Shown piece after piece: positions 1 through 6,647 of a stretch of DNA of 15,881 bases. The DNA is taken from positions 1-15,881 of the forward strand of contig JAVBQF010000039.1 of the NCBI GenBank assembly GCA_031549195.1, in the 5' to 3' direction. This DNA is from JAVBQF01 sp031549195. GTDB taxonomy: Bacteria > Bacillota_I > Bacilli_A > RF39 > UBA660. Each line of letters opens with the position of its first letter. The first letter of the stretch is position 1. The translations under genes and the position numbers were made by a program. The notes below the pieces were generated by a model, which saw nothing but the letters and a program-made list of their open reading frames with translations, ran no database searches and had not been told where the DNA came from.

Positions 1-37
1 GTGTCAATAAGTTGATACCAACAAATTAATCATAAAT

Positions 38-583
38 TCATCTCTTTATACCAATTCTTCCAAATGGAAACAATGTTAAAGTTGCCTTACCTATAATCTC
101 TTTTTTTGATATAAAGCCTAAAAGTCTACTATCAGCAGATACTTCTCTATTATCACCTAAAACAAAGTAATAACCATCTGGCACCTTTCCTTCTAAATCC
201 AACTCTTCAAATGTGAAATCATTAGTTACAACATCATCTTCTAAAAAGTTTTGCTCTACTTCCTCTTCATTAATGTACAGTATATTATTTTTTACGCTTA
301 CTATATCTCCAGGAAGTCCAATAACTCTTTTAATAATAAAGCTTTCTTTTTCAATTACAACTATATCAAATCTTTCTATATCATTAAATCTGTATTCAAT
401 CTTATTTAGAATCATAATATCTTTATCTTTAAGTGTAGGATACATAGATGGACCATTAACTTGGATTGGTGCGAATAGAAAAGCTTTAAATAAAAGTACT
501 ACTATTATTATGATTACATAAGGATAATATTCCTTTGCAATATCTTTAAATGTTTTTTTATTTTTTTCTTCTTTCATAGTCAT
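38..583 (-). CDS. lepB: Type I signal peptidase
   Basis: Membrane-bound serine/lysine peptidase that removes signal peptides from exported proteins on the outer face of the membrane. From the ATG at 583 it is 181 aa: a short Lys-rich cytoplasmic start, one membrane helix (about 20-38), then the catalytic domain. The Ser box NGPSMYPT places the nucleophile at S46, KRVIGLPGD places the general base at K85, and the GDN...SADSR box is at about 143-153. Size suits the short SipS/SipX type of Gram-positives. The start is uncertain: the frame stays open to a TTG at 649 inside rplS, but no start here (649, 583, 577) has a good Shine-Dalgarno, and the region before 583 encodes a hairpin following rplS. 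Last visible gene of the rpsP-khpA-rplS operon; many Firmicutes keep lepB next to rplS, followed by rbgA, which would lie outside the window. Confidence 0.93.
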   Translation of the reverse strand: MTMKEEKNKKTFKDIAKEYYPYVIIIIVVLLFKAFLFAPIQVNGPSMYPTLKDKDIMILNKIEYRFNDIERFDIVVIEKESFIIKRVIGLPGDIVSVKNNILYINEEEVEQNFLEDDVVTNDFTFEELDLEGKVPDGYYFVLGDNREVSADSRLLGFISKKEIIGKATLTLFPFGRIGIKR

Positions 584-591
584 TCTAAAAG

Positions 592-610
592 AAAAAAGGC
601 TTGATAGCCT
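592..610 (-). terminator. Small hairpin with U-tract between rplS and lepB
   Basis: On the minus strand the rplS stop is followed after one base by AGGCT-ATCA-AGCCT and then a run of six T. The 5-bp stem is short, so it may be a partial terminator or attenuator that lowers lepB relative to rplS, rather than a full stop. If lepB were started at the upstream TTG, the ribosome would melt this hairpin. Confidence 0.55.
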
Positions 611-611
611 C

Positions 612-956
612 TTACTTTTGTCCTCTTTCTTTGATTCTGTATTGGCCAACTACATTTTTTAGGAATGTTAACTTAGCACGTCTTACTTTACCTTTTTTAA
701 TAACTTCTATTTTAGCTAGTTTTGGAGAATGTACTGGGAATACTCTTGATACTCCAACTCCTGCTGATGTTTTTCTAACAGTAAATGTTTCAGATATACC
801 GCTACCTTTACGTGCTACAACAGTCCCTTCGTATGCTTGGATTCTTTCTTTTCCACCTTCAATAATTCTAACGTCAACTCTAACTGTATCTCCAACTCTA
901 AATTCTGGAACATTAGGGTTCATTTGTTTTTTTGTAATTTTATCAATTACGTTCAT
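612..956 (-). CDS. rplS: 50S ribosomal protein L19
   Basis: Large-subunit ribosomal protein located at the subunit interface. The sequence has the L19 core: PEFRVGDTVRVDV near the N-terminus, RIQAYEGTVVARKG, GISETFTVRK, then GVGVSRVFPVHSP and KVRRAKLTFL. From the ATG at 956 it is 114 aa, the normal family size. I chose 956 because AAGGAAG lies about 8 bases upstream; the longer reading from 989 would translate that ribosome-binding site itself (MKGRD). It lies 66 bases after khpA. The rimM and trmD genes that usually sit between khpA and rplS are not here. Confidence 0.97.
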   Translation of the reverse strand: MNVIDKITKKQMNPNVPEFRVGDTVRVDVRIIEGGKERIQAYEGTVVARKGSGISETFTVRKTSAGVGVSRVFPVHSPKLAKIEVIKKGKVRRAKLTFLKNVVGQYRIKERGQK

Positions 957-1022
957 GATATCTCTTCCTTTCATTTTTTTCATGATCATTAATATTTATT
1001 AAGCGGATCAAATAACTTTATT

Positions 1023-1271
1023 TTAAAAACTGTCGATATTAATTTTTACTTTTTTATTATCTTTTAAATAACTACTTGCCTGTACTAAAGTTCTAACTGC
1101 TGTTGCAATCTTTCCTTCTTTTCCAATAACTCTTCCCATATCAGCACTATCAACCATAACTTGGATAAAAATAGTGTTTTCTTCATCCGAATCAAATTCT
1201 TTAACACTTACCATGTCCTTATTAACTGTTATTGCTTTTACTAATTCTTCTGTTAACTTTACTAAATCCAT
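1023..1271 (-). CDS. khpA: KH-domain RNA-binding protein KhpA
   Basis: Small RNA-binding protein of 82 aa formed by a single KH domain. The GxxG loop is GKEG within DMGRVIGKEGKIATAVRTLV (about residues 45-65). In Firmicutes KhpA pairs with KhpB/EloR and influences cell elongation and division and RNA binding. It is almost always encoded directly after rpsP, as here, with only two bases between the rpsP stop and this start. AGAGG lies inside the end of rpsP, about 10 bases before the ATG, so translational coupling is likely. Confidence 0.93.
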   Translation of the reverse strand: MDLVKLTEELVKAITVNKDMVSVKEFDSDEENTIFIQVMVDSADMGRVIGKEGKIATAVRTLVQASSYLKDNKKVKINIDSF

Positions 1272-1273
1272 AA

Positions 1274-1546
1274 TTAGTTACCTCTTTTTGACTCAGCAAA
1301 CTTTTTCATGATTCCAGCTTGACTTAATAAATTTCTAACTGTATCTGATGGAATAGCTCCAGTATTTAGCCATTTTAATGCGATTTCTTCATTAAGTTTA
1401 ACTTCTGCTGGATTAACTAAAGGATTATATGTCCCAATTAATTCTAAGTATTGACCATCTCTTGGTCTTCTTGAATCACTTGCTACTATTCTATATGTAG
1501 GTTTTTTCTTACTACCCATTCTTGTTAATCTAATCTTAACTGCCAT
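1274..1546 (-). CDS. rpsP: 30S ribosomal protein S16
   Basis: Small-subunit ribosomal protein needed for 30S assembly, 90 aa. It has the canonical start MAVKIRLTRMGSKKKPTYRIVASDSRRPRDG, recognisable as RLTRMG, YRIVASDSR and the later IGTYNP and ALKWLNTGAIPSDTVR segments. The start at 1546 has a strong GGAGGG site 7 bases upstream. It is the first gene of its operon, directly behind a consensus sigma-A promoter at 1577-1605. The ffh gene that often precedes rpsP is absent; cotE lies there instead. Confidence 0.98.
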   Translation of the reverse strand: MAVKIRLTRMGSKKKPTYRIVASDSRRPRDGQYLELIGTYNPLVNPAEVKLNEEIALKWLNTGAIPSDTVRNLLSQAGIMKKFAESKRGN

Positions 1547-1576
1547 TTAATATCCCTCCATTTCACTTGTATTACA

Positions 1577-1605
1577 ATTATATGACAAAAAAAAATAGCT
1601 GTCAA
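1577..1605 (-). promoter_or_regulatory. Consensus sigma-A promoter of the rpsP operon
   Basis: On the minus strand a perfect TTGACA (1605-1600) is followed by 17 bases and a perfect TATAAT (1582-1577). Predicted transcription start is near 1570, about 24 bases before the rpsP ATG. The -35 box lies inside the 3' arm of the cotE terminator, and the terminator's U-tract forms the promoter spacer. Confidence 0.9.
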
Positions 1606-1622
1606 CACTTTTTTGTTAACAG
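1587..1622 (-). terminator. Intrinsic terminator of cotE
   Basis: On the minus strand CTGTTAACA and TGTTGACAG pair over 9 bp (one G-U) around a 6-base loop, followed by CTA and nine T residues. It starts 11 bases after the cotE stop. Confidence 0.88.
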
Positions 1623-1633
1623 TTCTACTTTTT

Positions 1634-2167
1634 TTAATCTTCAAGGAATTCTTCTGTAACTTCTTCTTCTATTTTTTGACTTATTTCTTCATCAGTAGTA
1701 TCTATTTCATCCCAAGGCTCTTCATTTTCATCTATAGCAATCTTTATCTTAGTATCTCCAACAATTTCAATACCAAGCTCTTTTTCGATTGTATAATTGA
1801 TTTTGCCATCAACTATATCCGCTTTTACACAATTTGGTTGATTAAGACTTCTTACAATTATTTCTTCACCTGTGCCACCATCTATTTCACTTTTTCTTCT
1901 TACATTAACATCATGAGAATAAGTAATAGTATCATTAGCTACCTCTGTTTTAGTATCTCCTAATGCTGAATACCATATATTAACATCATATTTTCCTTCA
2001 ACATTAATCACATCTCCTAATTTTCTCCCATTAAAACTATGATTTATTACCCAACATCCAAGTATAGTACTAGGTGAGACACTAGGAATTGTTACATGAT
2101 TAGTAGTAAATGTTTTCTTACCTTTACCTATAACTGCTTTTGTAACTATTTCTTTAAAATTAGCCAT
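1634..2167 (-). CDS. cotE: Spore outer-coat morphogenetic protein CotE
   Basis: Mother-cell protein that, in Bacillus subtilis, directs assembly of the outer spore coat. The 177-aa product follows the CotE pattern: FKEIVTKAVIGKGKK at the N-terminus, STILGCWVINHSF, then VEGKYDVNIWYSALGDTKTEV, the QPNCVKA segment near residue 115, GIEIVGDTKIKI, and a strongly acidic Glu/Asp-rich tail ending EEFLED. The start at 2167 has an ideal GAGGAGG about 6 bases upstream; the longer frame from 2182 would read through that site. In B. subtilis cotE lies just after ymcB(miaB)-ymcA; here the order is the same with one extra gene between. Strong evidence that the organism belongs to a sporulating lineage. A strong terminator follows. 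Confidence 0.93.
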   Translation of the reverse strand: MANFKEIVTKAVIGKGKKTFTTNHVTIPSVSPSTILGCWVINHSFNGRKLGDVINVEGKYDVNIWYSALGDTKTEVANDTITYSHDVNVRRKSEIDGGTGEEIIVRSLNQPNCVKADIVDGKINYTIEKELGIEIVGDTKIKIAIDENEEPWDEIDTTDEEISQKIEEEVTEEFLED

Positions 2168-2265
2168 ATTATTCCTCCTCACTCTAATTTATGCGAATGA
2201 CTAGAATTTAGGCACAAATAATTATATTTTATAATATTTATGTATTTAACCAATAATATAAGGAT

Positions 2266-2291
2266 AAAAAATAAACTTTAATAAAGTTTAT
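2266..2291 (-). terminator. AT-rich intrinsic terminator before cotE
   Basis: On the minus strand ATAAACTTT-ATT-AAAGTTTAT forms a perfect 9-bp stem with a 3-base loop, followed by TTTTTATCC. It starts 5 bases after the stop of the small membrane-protein gene, so cotE should need its own promoter in 2183-2265. Confidence 0.75.
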
Positions 2292-2295
2292 AATT

Positions 2296-2595
2296 TCACA
2301 TATTATAATTTTTTTCTTCTTTATTAACATATAAAATTCCTTCAGACATTAATAATAGTCCACTAATAAAGAATGTTGAGGCAAAAATTAATCTTCTTAC
2401 AATATACATTTCATGACTACCACTATTACATGTATAGGGCTTTCTATCATACTTTGTACAATTTCCATCATCATCTTTTTTTATACACTCTCTTTCATTA
2501 GTGCATCCCCCACTTTTTTTATAACTGTATGCAAAGTTAATAATTGATACAATCATACATATTACTCCAAGGGCTATCAGAATTTTTTTATTCAT
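2296..2595 (-). CDS. Small two-helix membrane protein with four external cysteines
   Basis: Family not recognised. The 99-aa product has a membrane helix at about 5-24, an exposed loop at about 25-66, and a second helix at about 70-90, so both ends are probably cytoplasmic and the loop external. The loop carries Cys31, Cys37, Cys46 and Cys56 and an acidic KKDDDGN stretch, suggesting two disulfides or metal binding. The ATG at 2595 has GGAGG about 5 bases upstream; a GTG at 2607 lies in that site and is unlikely. It sits between ricA and cotE, where Bacillus has no gene, and is closed by its own terminator. A spore-envelope role is a guess from position only. Confidence 0.8.
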   Translation of the reverse strand: MNKKILIALGVICMIVSIINFAYSYKKSGGCTNERECIKKDDDGNCTKYDRKPYTCNSGSHEMYIVRRLIFASTFFISGLLLMSEGILYVNKEEKNYNM

Positions 2596-2659
2596 AGAAA
2601 CCTCCACTAAATATCAAATTATTTCAATATAGTATATTTTTCTACAATATATTTAATTC

Positions 2660-2998
2660 CTAATTAATTTTATCATTAATATTTTTTTCAATAATAAATT
2701 TTATTTCTTGAAAGGTTTCATTTAAATCTTCTTGTAAGTAAGTAAATTCACTATAAAGTGGATTACTATTTAATACTTGTAGTTTTTCTTCTATCTCTTG
2801 GTCTATATATTTACTGCTCTTACCTAACGACTCTTCTTTAACAGCTTTCTTTTGAAGAGCTTTTATTGCTTCTATTAAAATCATTATTTCTTTATTATTA
2901 TATATTTCTTCTTTTAACAGGTTATATCTTTTATATTCTGAAGTGTTCTTTATATATTCAATAATTTCATCTGTTTTTGTTAATACTTTATCCTTCAT
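2660..2998 (-). CDS. ricA: RicA/YmcA, YlbF-family regulator of RNase Y
   Basis: Helical Com_YlbF/YmcA-family protein, 112 aa. In B. subtilis RicA (YmcA), RicF (YlbF) and RicT (YaaT) form the Y-complex, which steers RNase Y mRNA maturation and is needed for competence, biofilm formation and efficient sporulation. The diagnostic stretch IEAIKALQKKAVKEE (about 43-57 from the 2998 start) closely matches the Bacillus YmcA core IKALQKQAVN. It is shorter than Bacillus YmcA (about 143 aa) and lacks the Cys-containing C-terminal tail I recall there, so any Fe-S ligand role may differ. It overlaps the end of miaB, as expected for the miaB-ymcA pair. The ATG at 3010 also has a GGAG and is an alternative start. 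Confidence 0.88.
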   Translation of the reverse strand: MKDKVLTKTDEIIEYIKNTSEYKRYNLLKEEIYNNKEIMILIEAIKALQKKAVKEESLGKSSKYIDQEIEEKLQVLNSNPLYSEFTYLQEDLNETFQEIKFIIEKNINDKIN

Positions 2999-4403
2999 AC
3001 AGTTCTCCATCTAAACTCCATGTTTTAGCTTTTGTAACTTTAACATTTACTATATTACCTATTAAGTTATTATCTCCTATAAAATTAATCAATCTATTAG
3101 TATTAGTATATCCAACTAAGCTTCCTTTTTTGTCACTAATCCCTTCTACCAATACAGGTACAACAGTATCAATTAGTGATTTATTATTTTCTAAGAAGTA
3201 ATTATTCACTTTAGTATTTAGTATTTGAAGTCTTTCTTCTTTTTCGGCTAAAGTAGTATTGTCTTTTAATTTTGCTGCTGGTGTTCCTACTCTTGGTGAA
3301 TAGATAAAGGTATACGCATTATCAAATTTACATTTGTCTACTAAGTCTAAAGTTTCTATAAAGTCTTCTTCACTCTCACCTGGAAAACCTACTATTATGT
3401 CAGTTGAGAAACTAACATTTGGAATGCTTTTCTTTATCTTATTATATAAAGTTAAATAATCATCTTTTGTGTATCTTCTTCCCATTAGTTTTAATACTCT
3501 TGTTGAACCTGACTGTACTGGTAGATGTATAAAAGGCATTATATTGTCATATTTACTTATTACTTCTATCATCTTATCAGTAAAGTCCCAAGGATGGCTT
3601 GTCATAAACTTTATTCTGGCAATGCCTGTTTTAGCAACATCTTCTAGCAAATCTTCCATAGTGTATTGATAATCGAAGTCTTTACCATAAGCATTAACAT
3701 TTTGACCAAGCAATGTAACTTCCTTATATCCATCTTTAACTAGAGTTTCAACTTCATTAATAATATCTTCCTTTTCCCTACTTCTTTGTTTCCCTCTTGT
3801 AAATGGTACAATACAATAAGTACAGAACTTATCACATCCATAAATAATATTTACATATGCTTTATACTTGCTTTCCCTTTTAACTGGTACTCCTTCAATG
3901 ATATTGCCTTCTTTGCTAAGTACTTCTATTTCTTGTTTATTTTTTCTTATGCTTTCATTAAGTACAGTTGGCAATCTATGAATATTATGAGTACCTATGA
4001 CAAAGTTAACCCAGTGATATTTATCAAGTATTTTATTTACTACTGGCTCTTCTTGTGCCATGCAACCACAAATACCTACAATGACATCTCCTCTTGATTC
4101 TTTTAAATGCTTAATTCTACCTAACATACCAAATGCCTTATTATGGGCATTTTCTCTTATAGAGCAGGTATTAAGGAGTATTAAATCAGCTTCTAGATAG
4201 TTATCTATTTCAGTGAAATCCATTTCTTCTAATAAAGCTTTTATCACTTCAGTATCATGCTCGTTCATCTGGCATCCATAAGTTTTAATAAAATAAGTTT
4301 TATCTTTACCAAGATGATCTATGTCACTATTTTTTTCATACATTTCTTTTATAACTTTTTCTTTTGTTCTTTTCATTGCTTCTTTATAATTTGGTAAATT
4401 CAT
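2988..4403 (-). CDS. miaB: tRNA-2-methylthio-N6-dimethylallyladenosine synthase MiaB
   Basis: Radical-SAM methylthiotransferase that adds the 2-methylthio group to i6A37 of tRNAs reading UNN codons. The 471-aa sequence has the N-terminal UPF0004 domain with cluster cysteines C44 (TYGCQMNEHD), C80 (NTCSIRENA) and C114 (CGCMAQ), the radical-SAM motif C190-x3-C194-x2-C197 (GCDKFCTYC) followed by VPFTRGKQRSR, and a C-terminal TRAM-type domain. Start at 4403 has GGAAG 7 bases upstream. It is the first gene of the miaB-ricA unit, behind an extended -10 promoter at 4424-4432. Confidence 0.97.
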   Translation of the reverse strand: MNLPNYKEAMKRTKEKVIKEMYEKNSDIDHLGKDKTYFIKTYGCQMNEHDTEVIKALLEEMDFTEIDNYLEADLILLNTCSIRENAHNKAFGMLGRIKHLKESRGDVIVGICGCMAQEEPVVNKILDKYHWVNFVIGTHNIHRLPTVLNESIRKNKQEIEVLSKEGNIIEGVPVKRESKYKAYVNIIYGCDKFCTYCIVPFTRGKQRSREKEDIINEVETLVKDGYKEVTLLGQNVNAYGKDFDYQYTMEDLLEDVAKTGIARIKFMTSHPWDFTDKMIEVISKYDNIMPFIHLPVQSGSTRVLKLMGRRYTKDDYLTLYNKIKKSIPNVSFSTDIIVGFPGESEEDFIETLDLVDKCKFDNAYTFIYSPRVGTPAAKLKDNTTLAEKEERLQILNTKVNNYFLENNKSLIDTVVPVLVEGISDKKGSLVGYTNTNRLINFIGDNNLIGNIVNVKVTKAKTWSLDGELYEG

Positions 4404-4423
4404 ATTATCACTTCCGTTTTAAC

Positions 4424-4432
4424 ATTATACCA
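4424..4432 (-). promoter_or_regulatory. Extended -10 promoter of miaB
   Basis: TGGTATAAT on the minus strand is a perfect extended -10 element. The position 17 bases upstream (TACCAC) is a poor -35. Predicted start near 4417 would give a leader of only about 13 bases with the GGAAG site at its beginning. The remaining gap up to 4576 shows no clear gene, nor a convincing terminator for the deacetylase gene. Confidence 0.6.
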
Positions 4433-4576
4433 TATAATTAAACATCGTGGTATTTATAAGTTTTTCTCATTCATGCAAGGGAACTATCATTTAGAAGTTT
4501 GACTTTATCAAATTAATAATTACTTCTGGAACTAAAATGTTCTTTTCATAATGCTATTAAAGCTTCATGTTCCTTT

Positions 4577-5782
4577 TCAATTACTCACTTTCTTTATAAA
4601 TGTTTTCAGCGGTGTTCCCCTGTTAATATATTGCCTGTTCAATTCTAATTTGTTATCGCCAACATAAACATTTCCAACATTTGTTGTGAATGCTATAGGG
4701 AAACCTGCTTCTTTTACAGCATTCATTGCTTGATTATTATAAATACCAAATGGATAACAAAAAGATTCACTATTACCCAAAAAGTTGATTGATTCCTTTA
4801 AATCGACAACGACATCATTATAATTTCCACGGTCAATTCTAACTATCGTTGAATTTGCACTTTCAGCATGCATATTAGATGTATGTGAGTTAAGATAAAT
4901 ATTTGGGCTACTTTTCATCTCTTCATACATTTTACTACTAATAAACCAACTTTTTTCTTTTGTTTCATCATAATCCTTTACATAGGATGTAATAATATAT
5001 AAAATGGCTCTTATATTAAACTTCTTTAAAATTGGATATGCATATTTATATACACTATAGGCACCATCATCAATTGTTATTATAACAGATTTTTTAGGTA
5101 ATGTTTTGGTTCCATCTATGTATTGTTCTAATTCCTTAGTCGTAGGATTATAGTAATTATTATCATATAGATACTTCATTTGCTCATAAAAGTCAGTGTT
5201 CTTTACTGTGATAATATTACCATAGTTATCATCTTTAAAAAAATGATATGTAAGAACTGGTATACTATTTGCAGCCTGTTCATAAGTGTTAAATACATTT
5301 TCTTCACTATTAATAATAAACTTTTGATTATTAAATATAACATAATAATCATTCACTTCTCTTTTCATAGATAAAGATACTTCTTCATTTATTATAATAC
5401 CATCTAATGTAAGTTTACCATTAACTTTTACCCTATTAGAATAGTCATCAAAGACCTCAAAATCTTTTGTTTTTATAACATCTTCAAAATATACATAATA
5501 ATTTGTATCTTTTATTTTAAAATAATTATGATATATTCCATCTAATATAAGAGAACTACCTTCTTTTACGGTCCCAACTGTTTGGATAATTCCATCTAGT
5601 TTATATAAATGTGTATCTTTGTTTGTAATTACAAATTTATTATAAAATACTGAAACAGTTACTATTTTCCTCTTGTATGTTATATTCTTTCCTGTATTTT
5701 TATAACTAAATTGCATACATAAGAAAATAGATAAAAGAAATATTATTGCAAATATATAAACAAAAAATCTTTCTTGGCGCAT
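4577..5782 (-). CDS. Membrane-anchored polysaccharide deacetylase (NodB domain)
   Basis: Probable extracellular, metal-dependent N-deacetylase acting on peptidoglycan or an exopolysaccharide. The 401-aa product has an N-terminal membrane helix (about 6-24), an SH3-like module (about 58-104), a second beta-rich stretch (about 115-155) and a NodB deacetylase domain from about 174. The domain shows IPVLTYHFF, the metal/catalytic motif TIDDG (D238, D239; Ile replaces the common Phe), the zinc-binding SHTSNMH (H300, H305) and YPFGIYN (343-349). The layout resembles IcaB/PgaB-like or spore-cortex-associated deacetylases with a single anchor. The ribosome-binding site before 5782 is weak. Monocistronic, with a promoter at 5808-5835. 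Confidence 0.92.
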   Translation of the reverse strand: MRQERFFVYIFAIIFLLSIFLCMQFSYKNTGKNITYKRKIVTVSVFYNKFVITNKDTHLYKLDGIIQTVGTVKEGSSLILDGIYHNYFKIKDTNYYVYFEDVIKTKDFEVFDDYSNRVKVNGKLTLDGIIINEEVSLSMKREVNDYYVIFNNQKFIINSEENVFNTYEQAANSIPVLTYHFFKDDNYGNIITVKNTDFYEQMKYLYDNNYYNPTTKELEQYIDGTKTLPKKSVIITIDDGAYSVYKYAYPILKKFNIRAILYIITSYVKDYDETKEKSWFISSKMYEEMKSSPNIYLNSHTSNMHAESANSTIVRIDRGNYNDVVVDLKESINFLGNSESFCYPFGIYNNQAMNAVKEAGFPIAFTTNVGNVYVGDNKLELNRQYINRGTPLKTFIKKVSN

Positions 5783-5807
5783 AATATCATCTACTTTCTA
5801 TTACTTA

Positions 5808-5835
5808 TTTATATAGTTTTATCCTATGTTATCAA
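5808..5835 (-). promoter_or_regulatory. Sigma-A promoter of the deacetylase gene
   Basis: Minus strand TTGATA (5835-5830), 16-base spacer, TATAAA (5813-5808). Start expected near 5801, about 19 bases before the ATG at 5782. Confidence 0.6.
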
Positions 5836-5889
5836 TTGATTTCATTCCACAACTTATAAAATAAATACAATCTAAGTTATCGTTAAATT

Positions 5890-6021
5890 TTATGTCTTTA
5901 ATATCCTGTGCTTAATATCGTGCCACACTTGCCCTAATTCACTAAATTTTATGGTTCCACAAATGGTGTCTCTTGATAAAAAGTAGTATATTCAAATAAG
6001 GTTGTTGCATTAGAAATATCC
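5890..6021 (-). pseudogene. Possible short remnant of a decayed coding region
   Basis: This gap reads unlike ordinary AT-rich spacer. On the minus strand one frame just after the ybaK stop gives KDISNATTLFEYTTFYQE then TPFVEP before a stop at 5951-5949. A shifted frame continues TIKFSELGQVWHDIKHRILKT to a stop at 5892-5890. Composition and codons look coding (GTG, TGG, CAC, GGG), but there is no start or ribosome-binding site. I do not recognise a family. It may be chance. Confidence 0.25.
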
Positions 6022-6570
6022 TTATTCCTTTTTCTTTGCTAATCCTTCTAATATCATAGAATTAGGCAGTGACAGTAGTGCTTTACTTGGTATTATTAGT
6101 TTTGATTTTTTTAAGCCCCCACCTATTATTATTTTTTCATTTTCTAATACCTTAGGATCAATAAGAATTAGCCAGTCATCCGGAAGCCCTATCGGTGTAA
6201 TACTTCCAAACTCCATATTTGTTTTTTCTAAAACATATTCAAGAGACGCTACTGAAACCATCCGTGCATTCATCATTTTCTTAACAATATGTGACATATC
6301 ATATTTGAATCCAACAGGAACAACTAATGCTGCATAAGTTTTACTCATACCTCTAATACCAACAACAATCAAACAATTAGCACCATATCTTGTATCAATA
6401 TTATACTTATTACATAAATCTATTCCAGCAGCAAAGGCTTCATCTATTTCTGCTACTAAAAACTCTTTTTTATCTTCTTTATTCCAATTAGTCACAGTTT
6501 CAAAGACACTTCTTGAAACTAAATTTTGGTTATCAATTACTGGCTTAAACTCTAGTAGCATGTTATCCAT
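6022..6570 (-). CDS. YbaK/EbsC-family aminoacyl-tRNA deacylase
   Basis: Likely trans-editing hydrolase that removes wrongly attached amino acids from tRNA (the ProX/YbaK superfamily of Cys-tRNA-Pro and Ala-tRNA-Pro deacylases). The 182-aa protein has the family's conserved Lys in IRGMSKTYAALVVP (K77), the signature GSITPIGLP (122-130), then ILIDPKVLENEKIIIGGG with the triple Gly at 150-152, and PSKALLSLPN. The N-terminal 65 residues, with an AxxAGIDLCNKY segment, fit the normal fold. Start at 6570 has AAAGAGAG about 5 bases upstream. A TATAAT lies at 6597-6592 on the minus strand, but no convincing -35 was found. Substrate cannot be told from sequence. Confidence 0.87.
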   Translation of the reverse strand: MDNMLLEFKPVIDNQNLVSRSVFETVTNWNKEDKKEFLVAEIDEAFAAGIDLCNKYNIDTRYGANCLIVVGIRGMSKTYAALVVPVGFKYDMSHIVKKMMNARMVSVASLEYVLEKTNMEFGSITPIGLPDDWLILIDPKVLENEKIIIGGGLKKSKLIIPSKALLSLPNSMILEGLAKKKE

Positions 6571-6647
6571 ATAATCTCTCTTTCTATAAACATTATAAAA
6601 TAAAATTTAAAATAATGCTATCAATACTACAAAGAAAAAGATAATGT

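Noticed and set aside
957..989. Longer rplS start at 989
   Set aside because: The extension would translate the strong ribosome-binding site used by the ATG at 956, and the shorter protein fits the L19 family.
601..1002. Open frame on the plus strand opposite rplS
   Set aside because: Antisense shadow of a conserved ribosomal gene with no ribosome-binding site; the same applies to the other antisense frames over miaB, dedA, ZIP and uppP.
2185..2193. CATAAATTA before cotE, matching the sigma-K -10 pattern
   Set aside because: It lies so close to the ribosome-binding site (2172-2179) that the transcript would begin within it, and no -35 match was found upstream. It may still be real, but the evidence is too weak.
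4470..4576. Coding-like text (IEKEHEALIAL) after the deacetylase gene on the minus strand
   Set aside because: Very short, no start codon or ribosome-binding site, stops in every frame; likely chance.
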